From assembly GCA_035297145.1 (NCBI GenBank), contig DATGZN010000035.1:23137-87136 (forward strand): DNA of 64,000 nt, in the 5' to 3' direction. Positions 56,601 to 64,000 of the stretch are shown here, one piece after another (the first letter of the stretch is position 1; every line of letters starts with the position of its first letter). The notes under the pieces are model-generated. The model made no database searches. It was not told the origin of the DNA and saw only the letters and a program-made list of their open reading frames with translations. The translations under genes and the position numbers were made by a program. This stretch comes from QHXW01 sp035297145. GTDB lineage: Bacteria > Acidobacteriota > Terriglobia > Bryobacterales > Bryobacteraceae.

Positions 56601-57315
56601 GCTCGAATTCCTGGTGAACTATTCGTTTTCGAAATCCATTGATGATTCATCGGCTACCGATGGCAACATCGACTGGATCGGCCTTGCCGGGGGCCATCTC
56701 CAGGATCCCAACAACCTGAGGCTCGAACGCTCCGTGTCCAACTACAACGCCACCCATGTACTGAATATCAGCCATGTATACGAGCTGCCGATCGGCAAGG
56801 GAAAGATGATCGGCCACGATTGGAATCCGGTTGTCAATGCGATCGTTGGTGGCTGGCAGGTCAACGGGATCTGGACCTTCGCTAGCGGATTTCCGTTGAC
56901 GGTCGGCCTTACGGGCAGCGGCAGCTTCAGTCTCCCGACTTATGCCGGTCAAGGGCCCGATCTGGTCGGCAGGCCCACGCGCAATACCGGTTCGGATTGG
57001 CTCACCCACTACTTCGCTAATCCCGATGTCTTTATTCGGCCTCCCCACTATACGGTCAGCGACGCACCCAGGACTTTGCCCTGGATCAACCGGCCCGGCC
57101 AGGAGAACGCCACCCTCTCCCTGTTCAAGAGTTTTCCCATCAATCGGATACGGGAGGGAGTGCGTGCCGAGTTTCGACTGGAAGCGCTGAATGCGTTCAA
57201 CCACGTGCAGTTCAGCCCGCCCCACACGACTGTTGGATCCGGTCTCTTCGGCCAGATCAACAGCCAGGCCAACGTCCCGCGCCAGGTGCAGTTGACCTTG
57301 AAGGTGTACTTCTAA
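53695..57315 (+). CDS. Oar-like TonB-dependent outer-membrane receptor
   Basis: 1206 residues from the ATG at 53695, with a signal peptide (WLFAFVLVFGASLAWAQ). A carboxypeptidase-regulatory Ig domain (~residues 25-110: VVADPSGAVIPGAKVTLVDQ) precedes a plug-like domain (LSTQDSVTSQVIDRKLINDL) and the long barrel, ending in a terminal aromatic-rich strand (VQLTLKVYF). This Oar type is very common in Acidobacteria and imports or exports large glycans or peptides. The gene is intact, in contrast to the paralogue at 24069. Substrate unknown. Confidence 0.9.
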   Translation: MRTRMRIWLFAFVLVFGASLAWAQLYSGSVVGVVADPSGAVIPGAKVTLVDQDKGYTFNVTTDSTGRYFFRGVPPGSYKVTVVAQGFQIQTRTGIVMEVNQNTSVDLTLQLATGAQTVNITTEAPLLSTQDSVTSQVIDRKLINDLPNVDRDVMSLAYLTPGVVVIQNGGQSAGGNWFVSNGGREATADVVSDGISLTQFDQNSGVQDLQLDPNLDSVEEYKVQTSNFSAEFGFSGATIVNMITRSGTNEFHGSLHEAFRNNVLDANDYFDNAAGNSLPGLHRNQFGGTVGGPIKKNKTFFFFDYDGIRQTSQSTHTAAVPTPLERQGNFGELCTYNGGSFDKNGMCSSPAGQLWDPYSGVYNANAGGAVRSAYIPFNNMITFMSGGSPALQGTPYEPAPHAGNLIDPVAKQMLNYFPMPNTGGIIGTPSYNNFFNWIKSGANRTNNDQFDIKIDHRFSDKSLLSAKYSQQNNLFTPENFYGNIADSNSGPTPTRVHALALNWTYTFSPTILMTLSAGFVREWNLQPGPSQFKNLDPSALLGEPKYMDLGSPASLPSINIGDSYGSSVGNGPYSYYLAGQSTAQIQDTFSWVKGAHEIKFGGEVRQHLGNFANPGPTGGSFSFDYGTTSQDPNFGDGGDAMASAMTGFSVDGGGTYEIANWVSTENYQAGGYIQDNWKITKKLTLNLGLRYDITLPRTERYNRMNWDDPSIVSPLQIPGLPTLHGGEVYASPNNRTNYEPDYTNFQPRFGLSWQPLSKTVIRGGYGIFYSTSKVGAAGPGAWGYQGYVKDTPWITTYQNDHATPFAPLSNPWPNGGPSLPPGNTLGALNDYGGYTAWGPIKSLASTPYEETWSLGFQRELPFNMVAEGDYVGKAGHHLYFDGAGNLDFLGPQIEHDSAGQIAQLLTLVKNPFYGHLTDPNAPYNTPLIQQSNLLVPYPQFGGFPGDAPPWANSIYNAAQLRVEKRFSSGLEFLVNYSFSKSIDDSSATDGNIDWIGLAGGHLQDPNNLRLERSVSNYNATHVLNISHVYELPIGKGKMIGHDWNPVVNAIVGGWQVNGIWTFASGFPLTVGLTGSGSFSLPTYAGQGPDLVGRPTRNTGSDWLTHYFANPDVFIRPPHYTVSDAPRTLPWINRPGQENATLSLFKSFPINRIREGVRAEFRLEALNAFNHVQFSPPHTTVGSGLFGQINSQANVPRQVQLTLKVYF

Positions 57316-57684
57316 ACGCCGGGCGAGCCGTTCATTACCCATGCGTGGGGCCATCAGGAATATGACTCGCTCGTAGACTTGATAAGACCCGACGCGACAT
57401 TCCGGTGGGAGAGTCTCAGCGTTCCGACAGAGAACCCGATTGCCATGCCGGTGGGGTTACCAAAATCAATCCGAACACGGGTGCACGAACTCGATAATCG
57501 GATCCGGCAGGCGGACTGCGTCCTCATAATCACTGGAATGTACGTTGCTCATCGGCAATGGATCCAATCAGAAATCGAATCGGCGCTTGATTTCAAGAAG
57601 CCGATCGTGGGTGTCGCGCCGCGGGGTCAGGAGCGGATTCCGGAAGCTGCCCGATGGCTATCGAGAACGCTTGCGGTGAACTAG
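57316..57684 (+). pseudogene. Start-less TIR-like (MTH538/ThsB-type) protein
   Basis: Reading right after the receptor's stop gives TPGEPFITHAWGHQEYDSLV, then SLSVPTENP, then RIRQADCVLIITGMYVAHRQ and SEIESALDFKKPIVGV. This is the MTH538/DUF1863 TIR-like pattern: an FITHAW opening strand, then ADCVLIITGMY, then PIVGVxPxGxE. The only usable start is a TTG at 57379, which would cut off the first strand, so the gene has lost its start. ThsB-type proteins of the Thoeris defence system share this fold. Likely a truncated remnant joined to the receptor end by recombination. Confidence 0.55.
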
Positions 57685-57904
57685 TCCGGTGGAACCGTGA
57701 GTCGGCAATCTCCGCGATTCGCCGCACTGAAATGCTCACCAACGTTCTGGTCATGGAGGCTGAAACAAAACGCTTTGGCTCTAAGCCATCCCGCCCACAC
57801 GGCACGGAAATGGCACTTTGCGGCACTCGCTCAGCACGGTTCGAGAGGACATTCCTCTCGGATACCCATTCCCTTGCGTGGTTGCCAGGGCTATAATCCA
57901 GCCC

Positions 57905-58804
57905 ATGAGACGTGTGGTTTGCGGTCTTTTGTTGTCTAGCGTCGGAGTGCTGCACGTTGCTGCTGGCCAGAACGAGCTCGCTGAGAGGCTGTCCACTTCA
58001 AAACCTCGCTTGACCCTGATGGCACTCCAGGACGCCGGGGCATCCCGCGCATCGCTAAGCCGGCCGCTTGACGGTACTTTTCGCTGGCCGAACGGCAAAC
58101 GGGTCGCGGTGAGTCTGTCCTTCGATGACGCCCGCGCCAGCCAGATGGACGCCGGGCTGCCTCTGTTCGACCGCTACCACGCTAAGGTGACGTTTTACGT
58201 CAACCCGCCGAACTTGAGTAAACGTCTGGACGCGTGGAAGCAGGCGGCGGCAAAAGGCTACGAGATCGGCAATCACTCCATGACGCACCCCTGTACGGGC
58301 AACTTCTCCTGGGTAGGGAAGAACGCGCTGGAAGATTACACCATGGCCATGATGGAGCACGAACTGGATGAGGCCAACACCGAAACCCAGCGCCTACTGG
58401 GCGTGAAGCCGACAACGTTTGCCTATCCGTGCGGGGAGAAATTCATCGGCAGGGGTACCGGAACTCAGAGCTACGTGCCGCTGGTTGCCAAGAAGTTTCG
58501 AGCCGGCCGTGGTTTCCGCGACGAAGCGGCCAACAACCCCGCCTTCTGCGATCTGGCACAGGTACTCGCGCCGCAATCGGATGGGATGAGCTTTGAAGAA
58601 ATGAAAAAAACGGTTCTCGCCGCCGCACAAGAAGGCGGCTGGCTGGTCTTTGCAGGCCACGAAATCGGGGAGGCCGGCTACCAGGTCACCGAAACTTCCG
58701 TACTCGAGCATTTTTTGCAATACGCCGGCGATCCCGCTAACGGAATCTGGCTCGATACCGTGGACACAGTCGCTCAGTATATTCAGGCGCAGCGCGGCCA
58801 TTGA
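57905..58804 (+). CDS. Secreted polysaccharide deacetylase (CE4)
   Basis: 299 residues from the ATG at 57905, with a signal peptide (VCGLLLSSVGVLHVAAGQ). NodB/CE4 motifs: SLSFDDARASQMDAGLPLF (D74, D75), GNHSMTHPC (H124 and H128, zinc), FAYPCGEKF, and a later HEIGEAGYQ. It removes N- or O-acetyl groups from glycans such as chitin or peptidoglycan. The gene precedes a GH20-like hydrolase in the same direction by ~40 bases, which together suggest amino-sugar breakdown. Confidence 0.85.
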   Translation: MRRVVCGLLLSSVGVLHVAAGQNELAERLSTSKPRLTLMALQDAGASRASLSRPLDGTFRWPNGKRVAVSLSFDDARASQMDAGLPLFDRYHAKVTFYVNPPNLSKRLDAWKQAAAKGYEIGNHSMTHPCTGNFSWVGKNALEDYTMAMMEHELDEANTETQRLLGVKPTTFAYPCGEKFIGRGTGTQSYVPLVAKKFRAGRGFRDEAANNPAFCDLAQVLAPQSDGMSFEEMKKTVLAAAQEGGWLVFAGHEIGEAGYQVTETSVLEHFLQYAGDPANGIWLDTVDTVAQYIQAQRGH

Positions 58805-58845
58805 GTGGAGGCGGGCCCGCGCATGCTAAGATCAGCGTCTCGTAT

Positions 58846-61143
58846 ATGCGACGACTCGCGCGTTTACTGTTCAAGGTAGAAGGAATTCTGCTGCTTGCGA
58901 CCGGCACGCTACGGGGGCAAGCTGTGTCCCCGCTGTTTGCGCGGGGGTTCACGGCTATCCCGCAGCCGCGCCAAGTGAAATTGGAGCCCGACGATTTTCG
59001 ATTCGGCAGCGGCTGGCGATTGGAAATCGGGACAGGTGATGTTACCAGGAATTCCACCGCCGTCCTGGCTCTGGAAGAGGATCTCGAATCCCGGTTCGGA
59101 ATCGTTCTCAAAACGGAGGGCAGCGGTCCGGCGGTTCGTCTCGAGATGGCGCCCGGATCGGTTCATCCAGGACAGGCGCAGGATCGGGACCCCGAGGCTA
59201 TCGCTGCGCAGGCATACCGGCTGGAACTTTCGCCCACGGCCATTCGAATTACAGCAAACGCGGAGCCGGGGTTGTTCTACGGCGTGGAGACGCTGGTGCA
59301 ACTGACAAAACGCAGTGAGGGCGCACTCTGGCTTCCGGCGGGTGAGATCGTGGACTGGCCCGATCTACAACTGCGGCAGATCTATTGGGATGACGCGCAT
59401 CACCTGGAGCGACTCTCGGAGCTGAAACGCGCTGTGAGGCAGGCGGCGTTTTACAAGGTGAATGGCTTCGCGATCAAGCTGGAGGGCCATTTCCAGTACC
59501 ACAGCGCCCCGGCACTGGTGGAACCTTACGCTCTTTCAGCCGCGGAGCTGCAGGAATTGACTGACTACGGCCTCCGTTATCACGTGCAGGTAATTCCATA
59601 TCTGGACGGGCCAGCGCACATCGCGTTCATCTTGAAGCATCCCGAATACGCCAAGCTGCGCGAGTTTCCGGACAGCAACTATGAGTTGTGCGCGACCAAT
59701 CCGGACGCGATTCAGTTGATGATCGGCATGTTCGGTGACTTGATCGCCGCCAATCGCGGCGTGAAGCCAATCATATTCTCGACAGATGAACCGTATTATG
59801 TCGGCATGGCGGATAGCGATCAGTGTCATGAGGGGGTGCGCGCGAAGGAACTCGGGAGCGTGGGACGCGTGCTGGATGAATTTGTGACGAAGGTCGCAAC
59901 TTACCTGCACGACCACGGCCGCACTGTGATCTTTTGGGGCGAGTACCCTATGAAACCAGCGGACATTGAGGGTTTGCCATCCTTTGTCGTGAACGGAGAA
60001 ACCTATGGACCGGAGTTTGACCCGGTCTTCAAAGCTCACGGGATTCGGCAGACGATTTACACCTCCACCGAAGGCGAAGAGCCGTTCTTTCCGGACTATT
60101 TTTCGTTGCCCGCAGCTCGTAGAGTACATAAGGGCCGGAGCGAGACCGGAAGAGTGGCGGGTGCGGTTACGGATATCGCGACGAACGCAGCGCGGCGCAA
60201 TGCCGATTTGATGGGGATGCTGGTGGCAGGTTGGGGGGACATGGGGCTGCACCCGGAGACGTTCTGGCTCGGCTATTCGACGATAACTGCCGCGGGTTGG
60301 AATCCCGATGGCCCGGATCCGCGCGAGGCGATGAGTGCGTTCTACCCTCTGTTTTACGGGCCTTCTGTGAGCAACATGGATCGCGTGTATCAGCTTATGA
60401 GCTACCAGGCGCAGGTCTGGCGGGATACCTGGGACCGAATGGATTCCAAAATGCGCAAGCCGATCTGGGGGAACTCAGACATGATCTTCCATCCGCCGCA
60501 CCCAGCGCACGATCTGACTGTGCCGCTGCCAAAAACGCCTGCCGGGTCGGACTTGAGCGATGACGGGAGCTGGTCGCAGGACAACGCCAGGCGGCTCGAA
60601 GCGGTTGACGCCGCTCTTCCGGAGAATGACGAGCTGCTCGGGCTTTTGCAAGAAAATCTTCGGCTGGCGGAGCACAACCGGTATGGGCTGGAGGTCTTTG
60701 TGGCCTTAGCTCGTCTGTTTCGGCAAAATTTCACCATGTTGCAGGGATTCGCGCGGATCGATGCCGCGCTGGCCTCGGCCCAGACTGCCGCGAAAGACGC
60801 GAAAGCTAGTGACGCGGTCGCGGCAGTGGATCAGGCGTTGGAGATCGCACGCCGGATTCGTCAGGAGCGAAATCGGGCGCTTCTTGACGCTACCACGACT
60901 TGGTATCACACGTGGTATCCGCGAACGGCAGAGGCAAACGGGCGCAGATTCCTACACGAAATGGACGATGTGAAGGATCATTTGCCGGATCGCACCGTCG
61001 ACATGAGCTATCTCATTTATGACGAACTCCTTCTGCCAATGGACGACTGGTATGAGCGCACGCAATCGGCGCGCAATGGCTATGCGCAGGCGAACAAGAT
61101 ACCGGTGCGGAGCGAACCGCTGAATTGGAGTAGCCTCGATTAG
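58846..61143 (+). CDS. GH20-like beta-N-acetylhexosaminidase
   Basis: 765 residues from the ATG at 58846, with a signal peptide (FKVEGILLLATGTLRGQ). The N-terminal GH20b-type alpha/beta domain (AEPGLFYGVETLVQLTKR) precedes a TIM barrel with FSTDEPYYVG, where D314-E315 is the catalytic pair of GH20. The C-terminal ~250 residues are helical and not typical of the family. GH20 enzymes release terminal GlcNAc or GalNAc. The odd tail and moderate barrel match make the exact substrate uncertain. Confidence 0.75.
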   Translation: MRRLARLLFKVEGILLLATGTLRGQAVSPLFARGFTAIPQPRQVKLEPDDFRFGSGWRLEIGTGDVTRNSTAVLALEEDLESRFGIVLKTEGSGPAVRLEMAPGSVHPGQAQDRDPEAIAAQAYRLELSPTAIRITANAEPGLFYGVETLVQLTKRSEGALWLPAGEIVDWPDLQLRQIYWDDAHHLERLSELKRAVRQAAFYKVNGFAIKLEGHFQYHSAPALVEPYALSAAELQELTDYGLRYHVQVIPYLDGPAHIAFILKHPEYAKLREFPDSNYELCATNPDAIQLMIGMFGDLIAANRGVKPIIFSTDEPYYVGMADSDQCHEGVRAKELGSVGRVLDEFVTKVATYLHDHGRTVIFWGEYPMKPADIEGLPSFVVNGETYGPEFDPVFKAHGIRQTIYTSTEGEEPFFPDYFSLPAARRVHKGRSETGRVAGAVTDIATNAARRNADLMGMLVAGWGDMGLHPETFWLGYSTITAAGWNPDGPDPREAMSAFYPLFYGPSVSNMDRVYQLMSYQAQVWRDTWDRMDSKMRKPIWGNSDMIFHPPHPAHDLTVPLPKTPAGSDLSDDGSWSQDNARRLEAVDAALPENDELLGLLQENLRLAEHNRYGLEVFVALARLFRQNFTMLQGFARIDAALASAQTAAKDAKASDAVAAVDQALEIARRIRQERNRALLDATTTWYHTWYPRTAEANGRRFLHEMDDVKDHLPDRTVDMSYLIYDELLLPMDDWYERTQSARNGYAQANKIPVRSEPLNWSSLD

Positions 61144-61154
61144 CCGCGCAGCGG

Positions 61155-62537
61155 TTATAGCTCTGCGCCCGAGGCTTCTACCAGCGTGCTGAGCTCACGC
61201 GGAGCGGTTCGGAAACCGCGCGTGATGGAGCCAAGATAGAGGGCGCCAACGGCCAGCCAGCAGAACCCGGCGATCTTGGCGTTGTTACTGAGGCTCAACC
61301 AGATGTACAAGCACACCAGGGCGCCGGCCGAGGGAAAGAGCAGATTGGCCACAAGGTCCCACCCGCGCCTTTTTCCAAGGCGCACATAATAGTGCCGGAT
61401 CACGCTGAGATTGACCAAAATGAACCCCGCGAAGGCCCCGAAGTTTAGCAGCTCCACCGCCATCTGGAAGCGAAGAAACAGCGCCCCGATCAATGAAAGC
61501 GCGCCCATGAAGTAGATGCTCCGCGTGGGAGTCGAGAAACGCGGGTGGATGTATCCGAACAAACGGCGGGAGATGACTCCATCACGTCCCATGCCGTACA
61601 GCAGGCGGGAAGCGCCGGCCTGGCCGGTGAGTGCGCTGGCCAAGCCCGCGACCAGCAGCACAAACGTGATGAAGCCGAACATCCAATTGCCGCCCACGCG
61701 GCCGCCGATATCCAGAATCACGGTTTCGGGTTCGGGGAAGGTCCGGTAGTCGGGCCACACCAGCGCCGCCATGTACACGGTAACGACGCAGAACGCGGCC
61801 TGTAGGATGCAAACGAACACGGTTGAGAATGCGACATCGCGCTCCGGGTTGACGGTGTCTTCAGCCAATGTGGAGATAGCGTCGAACCCGATATAGGAAA
61901 GCGCGGCGATGCTGGCGCCAAGCATCATCGGACGCATCGCAAATGACTCGGGCCGCCAGACACCCCGAAGGTCGAACAGACCGGTGAGACCGTGCGCCGC
62001 GATCACATAGCGCGCAGCCAGGGCAACGAACACGATGGCGCACGCCGTCATGATCGCCATCATCACGGAACTGGCGCGCGTGGTGACTCTAATTCCAGGA
62101 ATGTTGACGAGTGTCAGGCTCAAGGTAAACAGAATGGCCCAAGCCATGTACGGAACTTGGGGCAGCAGGCGGGAAGCCGTTAGGGCCGCATAAATGATGC
62201 TGAGCAGGGGAATCAGAAAGTAATCGAGCATCATGGCCCATCCGGCGAGAAAGCCGATGTGTGGGTTGAGGGCGCGCTGCGCATAAGTATAGGTCGAGCC
62301 CGCAGCCGGGTAGGCGCCCGACATCTTGCCGTAACTGGCGGCCGTAAAGAGCATCGCAACCACCGCTACCAGATAACTGATGACCGCATGGCCGTGGGAG
62401 GTCTGCTGGACGATCCCGTAAACCGGATACGGGGCCGTGGGAGTGAGAATGACGAGGCCGTAGAGAATGAGGTCGCGACGCGAGAGGACCCGTTTCAGTG
62501 ATCCGGCCGGTGATGAGAGCGCCCCGTTCTGAGGCAT
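61155..62537 (-). CDS. APC-family amino-acid permease
   Basis: 460 residues, about 12 hydrophobic helices, with the APC N-terminus (LILYGLVILTPTAPYPVYGI), GAYPAAGSTYTYAQRALNPH and the DAISTLAEDTVNPERDV loop. It transports an amino acid or amine by proton or exchange coupling. The start overlaps the ROK stop (TAATG), so both are one operon; the ROK regulator may control this uptake. It converges with the GH20-like gene, 11 bases stop to stop. Confidence 0.85.
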   Translation of the reverse strand: MPQNGALSSPAGSLKRVLSRRDLILYGLVILTPTAPYPVYGIVQQTSHGHAVISYLVAVVAMLFTAASYGKMSGAYPAAGSTYTYAQRALNPHIGFLAGWAMMLDYFLIPLLSIIYAALTASRLLPQVPYMAWAILFTLSLTLVNIPGIRVTTRASSVMMAIMTACAIVFVALAARYVIAAHGLTGLFDLRGVWRPESFAMRPMMLGASIAALSYIGFDAISTLAEDTVNPERDVAFSTVFVCILQAAFCVVTVYMAALVWPDYRTFPEPETVILDIGGRVGGNWMFGFITFVLLVAGLASALTGQAGASRLLYGMGRDGVISRRLFGYIHPRFSTPTRSIYFMGALSLIGALFLRFQMAVELLNFGAFAGFILVNLSVIRHYYVRLGKRRGWDLVANLLFPSAGALVCLYIWLSLSNNAKIAGFCWLAVGALYLGSITRGFRTAPRELSTLVEASGAEL

Positions 62538-63760
62538 TATGCCGTGACCCCGGCCAGTTGCTGGGAACGGCCAGTGGCAAAGACCGTGCTGAATGGCAGC
62601 GTCGCCGCACCAATAAGGGCCGCATCCCCGCCAAAAGCGGAAGGCCTGAGGAGCACGTTGATTTCGGGCTGACTCTCGATATTCAGCTGTTTTCGAATCA
62701 CCGGTTCAATCAAGTGCCAGGCATCGGTGATCGCACCGTCGATGACCACGACATCGACATCCAGGCCCCAGACCACATTGGAAATCCCGATACCAAGGCA
62801 ACGCGCGGTCTCGGCCAGGCTTTCGACGCCGGCCCGATCACCAGCGGCGGCCGCTTGAACGATGCGCCGCGCGCGAGCGAAAGTATCGCCTGACGTGGAG
62901 GATCGCCGGTCTTCGGTAATGGCAGCGTAGCGCTCGCACAATGCTGGATTTGAGGACAGTTCTTCAAGACATCCGGAACGATCGCGCTGCCCTGCAGAGG
63001 CAGACATCGCAATCACCATCTCTCCAAACTCGCCCGCAGCCATCCGTGGACCATAATGCAGTTGCCCTTCAAGAATGATGGCCATACCGATACCCTCGTC
63101 GACCTTCACGAGTAGAAACACACGGCTGGCGTACACTTCAGAAGAGCCATAGCTATACTCGGCCAGGGCCGCGGCTCGTACGTTGTTCTCGACGTAAACC
63201 GGCTCCTGTATCCTCGTTTCGAGGATCTTGCGTATCGGCACTTGCACCCATCCTGGACGGTTGCCGTGCACGAGTAGACCGCGATCGCTGTGGACGATGC
63301 CTCGTGCGGAAATTCCAATTCCAGGAACGCGATCGCCTCCAAGCCGCCGGCGGCAGTCCTTGAACGCGTTTGCGATCAGCTCCAGAGTCTCTTCAGCCGC
63401 AGCCGGTGTGCGAAAGCGGCGGCTCTCCACGACGCGGCCTCGCATCGTACAGGCGGCAACGCGCGTTTCCCAATTCTGAATCTCGGCGCCGATTGCGATG
63501 CGCTTTGGGTCCAGTAACAAACGGCGTCCCGGACGGCCGCCCGTGGAATTTTCAGCGCCATCCTCGCATACGAGAGCGTCGGCGATCAGATCCGTCATCA
63601 TGCGGGAAACGGTGCCCTCGGAAAGTCCGCTTTGCCGGGCGAGGTCGGCACGCGACATATGCTCGTTGTGGCGGAGAAGCTGCAACATGGCGACACGATT
63701 TGCTCCCCGGACCTGTTTGGGCCGAAGAACTCGTTTCTTCGCGTTTGAGGTTCGTTCCAT
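62537..63760 (-). CDS. ROK-family transcriptional regulator
   Basis: 407 residues. An N-terminal winged helix (NEHMSRADLARQSGLSEGTV) precedes a ROK actin-like fold: GRPGRRLLLDPKRIAIGAEI, GIGISARGIVHSDRG, VYVENNVRAAALAEYSYG, and AGEFGEMVIAM. The zinc-finger C-x-C-G motif of sugar-kinase ROKs is reduced to SGCLEELSS, so it is probably a ROK repressor without kinase function. It is first in the operon with the APC permease; the adjacent CE4 and GH20 genes suggest an amino-sugar or related effector. Confidence 0.85.
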   Translation of the reverse strand: MERTSNAKKRVLRPKQVRGANRVAMLQLLRHNEHMSRADLARQSGLSEGTVSRMMTDLIADALVCEDGAENSTGGRPGRRLLLDPKRIAIGAEIQNWETRVAACTMRGRVVESRRFRTPAAAEETLELIANAFKDCRRRLGGDRVPGIGISARGIVHSDRGLLVHGNRPGWVQVPIRKILETRIQEPVYVENNVRAAALAEYSYGSSEVYASRVFLLVKVDEGIGMAIILEGQLHYGPRMAAGEFGEMVIAMSASAGQRDRSGCLEELSSNPALCERYAAITEDRRSSTSGDTFARARRIVQAAAAGDRAGVESLAETARCLGIGISNVVWGLDVDVVVIDGAITDAWHLIEPVIRKQLNIESQPEINVLLRPSAFGGDAALIGAATLPFSTVFATGRSQQLAGVTA

Positions 63761-63862
63761 GGAGTTTGTTTCCGAGCGAAAGTAAGTCTACCGGATGTGG
63801 CGGGAAATCGTCAAATTCAGCACGCAGAGCTAGTCTCCTGTCCCAATGGTTCGTGACAGAAG

Positions 63863-64000
63863 TTAGTTGGAGTGGGCGGTGGTTGTGCGTTGAGCGTAGC
63901 GAGCAATGCTGGCCAGGATCTGGTCGGCGGTCTTGGTCCAAACGAACGGCGTGGGATCTTGGTTGTGGACGTCGATGGATTCACGAATGGCGGATTCCAG
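63863..64000 (-). CDS. IS630-type transposase, C-terminal end
   Basis: The minus strand from the right edge reads 45 codons to a TAA at 63863: LESAIRESIDVHNQDPTPFV, then WTKTADQILASIARYAQRTT. These residues match the closing helices of IS630-family DDE transposases (PFVWTKTADQILASI is diagnostic). The element's end should fall between 63780 and 63863. The rest is outside the window. Confidence 0.8.
   Translation of the reverse strand: MESAIRESIDVHNQDPTPFVWTKTADQILASIARYAQRTTTAHSN

Noticed and set aside
1..64000. CRISPR arrays, rRNA or riboswitches
   Set aside because: No regularly spaced 25-40 base repeats, no rRNA-like sequence and no riboswitch motif that I could recognise by eye.

Overview
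The window looks like a chromosomal segment of a high-GC soil bacterium, most likely Acidobacteriota of the Bryobacterales/Solibacter type. This is inferred from the content: very large Oar-like TonB-dependent receptors with a carboxypeptidase-regulatory N-terminus, a CRTAC1/ASPIC-type FG-GAP protein, a CadC-like regulator with a membrane anchor, and secreted glycoside hydrolases. No rRNA or complete tRNA is present, so the taxonomy is inference.

Layout. (1) 1-7.5 kb: a conjugation/mobilisation module, with a partial excisionase-like HTH gene, a ribbon-helix-helix protein, a ParA-like ATPase, a frameshifted membrane protein, a MobF relaxase-helicase, a DUF433/DUF5615 toxin-antitoxin pair, and five 11-bp iteron-like repeats in front of a small basic protein. 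(2) 7.7-15.4 kb, minus strand: a copper/silver efflux operon (small Cys-rich secreted protein, CusC, CusB, CusA, a secreted protein of unknown function and a NosL/TRASH-like Cys protein), followed by a divergent, Met-rich secreted M48 protease. (3) 17.2-26.7 kb: an arsenic/phosphate cluster with two PstS-like binding proteins (one frameshifted), two ArsR repressors, ArsM, ACR3, a DUF2180 protein, a thioredoxin-type ArsC, and a frameshifted Oar-like receptor overlapping arsC. (4) 27.6-38.4 kb: a candidate anti-phage defence island. It holds a 1641-aa nuclease-NTPase protein translationally coupled to a second nuclease-like protein with a Cys-rich tail. Facing it is a second nuclease-NACHT-zinc-ribbon gene broken exactly at its P-loop. 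The island ends at a tRNA-Pro 3' fragment lying inside a 5'-truncated tyrosine recombinase. (5) 39.1-63.8 kb: metabolic backbone. This has a GH9 hydrolase; a minus-strand operon (unknown protein, Tat-exported DUF362, beta-propeller lactonase, two bicupins); a lysozyme-like protein; a CRTAC1 protein; a TPR protein; a CadC-like regulator divergent from a TonB receptor; a truncated TIR-like gene; a CE4 deacetylase; a GH20-like hydrolase; and an APC permease with a ROK regulator. The right edge cuts into an IS630-type transposase.

How it works together. Regions 1-4 are accessory: metal/metalloid resistance and phage defence carried next to mobility genes. The arsenic cluster could take up phosphate, reduce arsenate, methylate or export arsenite, and sense it through ArsR. 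Region 5 looks like polysaccharide and amino-sugar scavenging. Four large genes carry 1-5 bp frame disruptions, so either the accessory region is decaying or the assembly contains small indels; the sequence alone cannot tell which.
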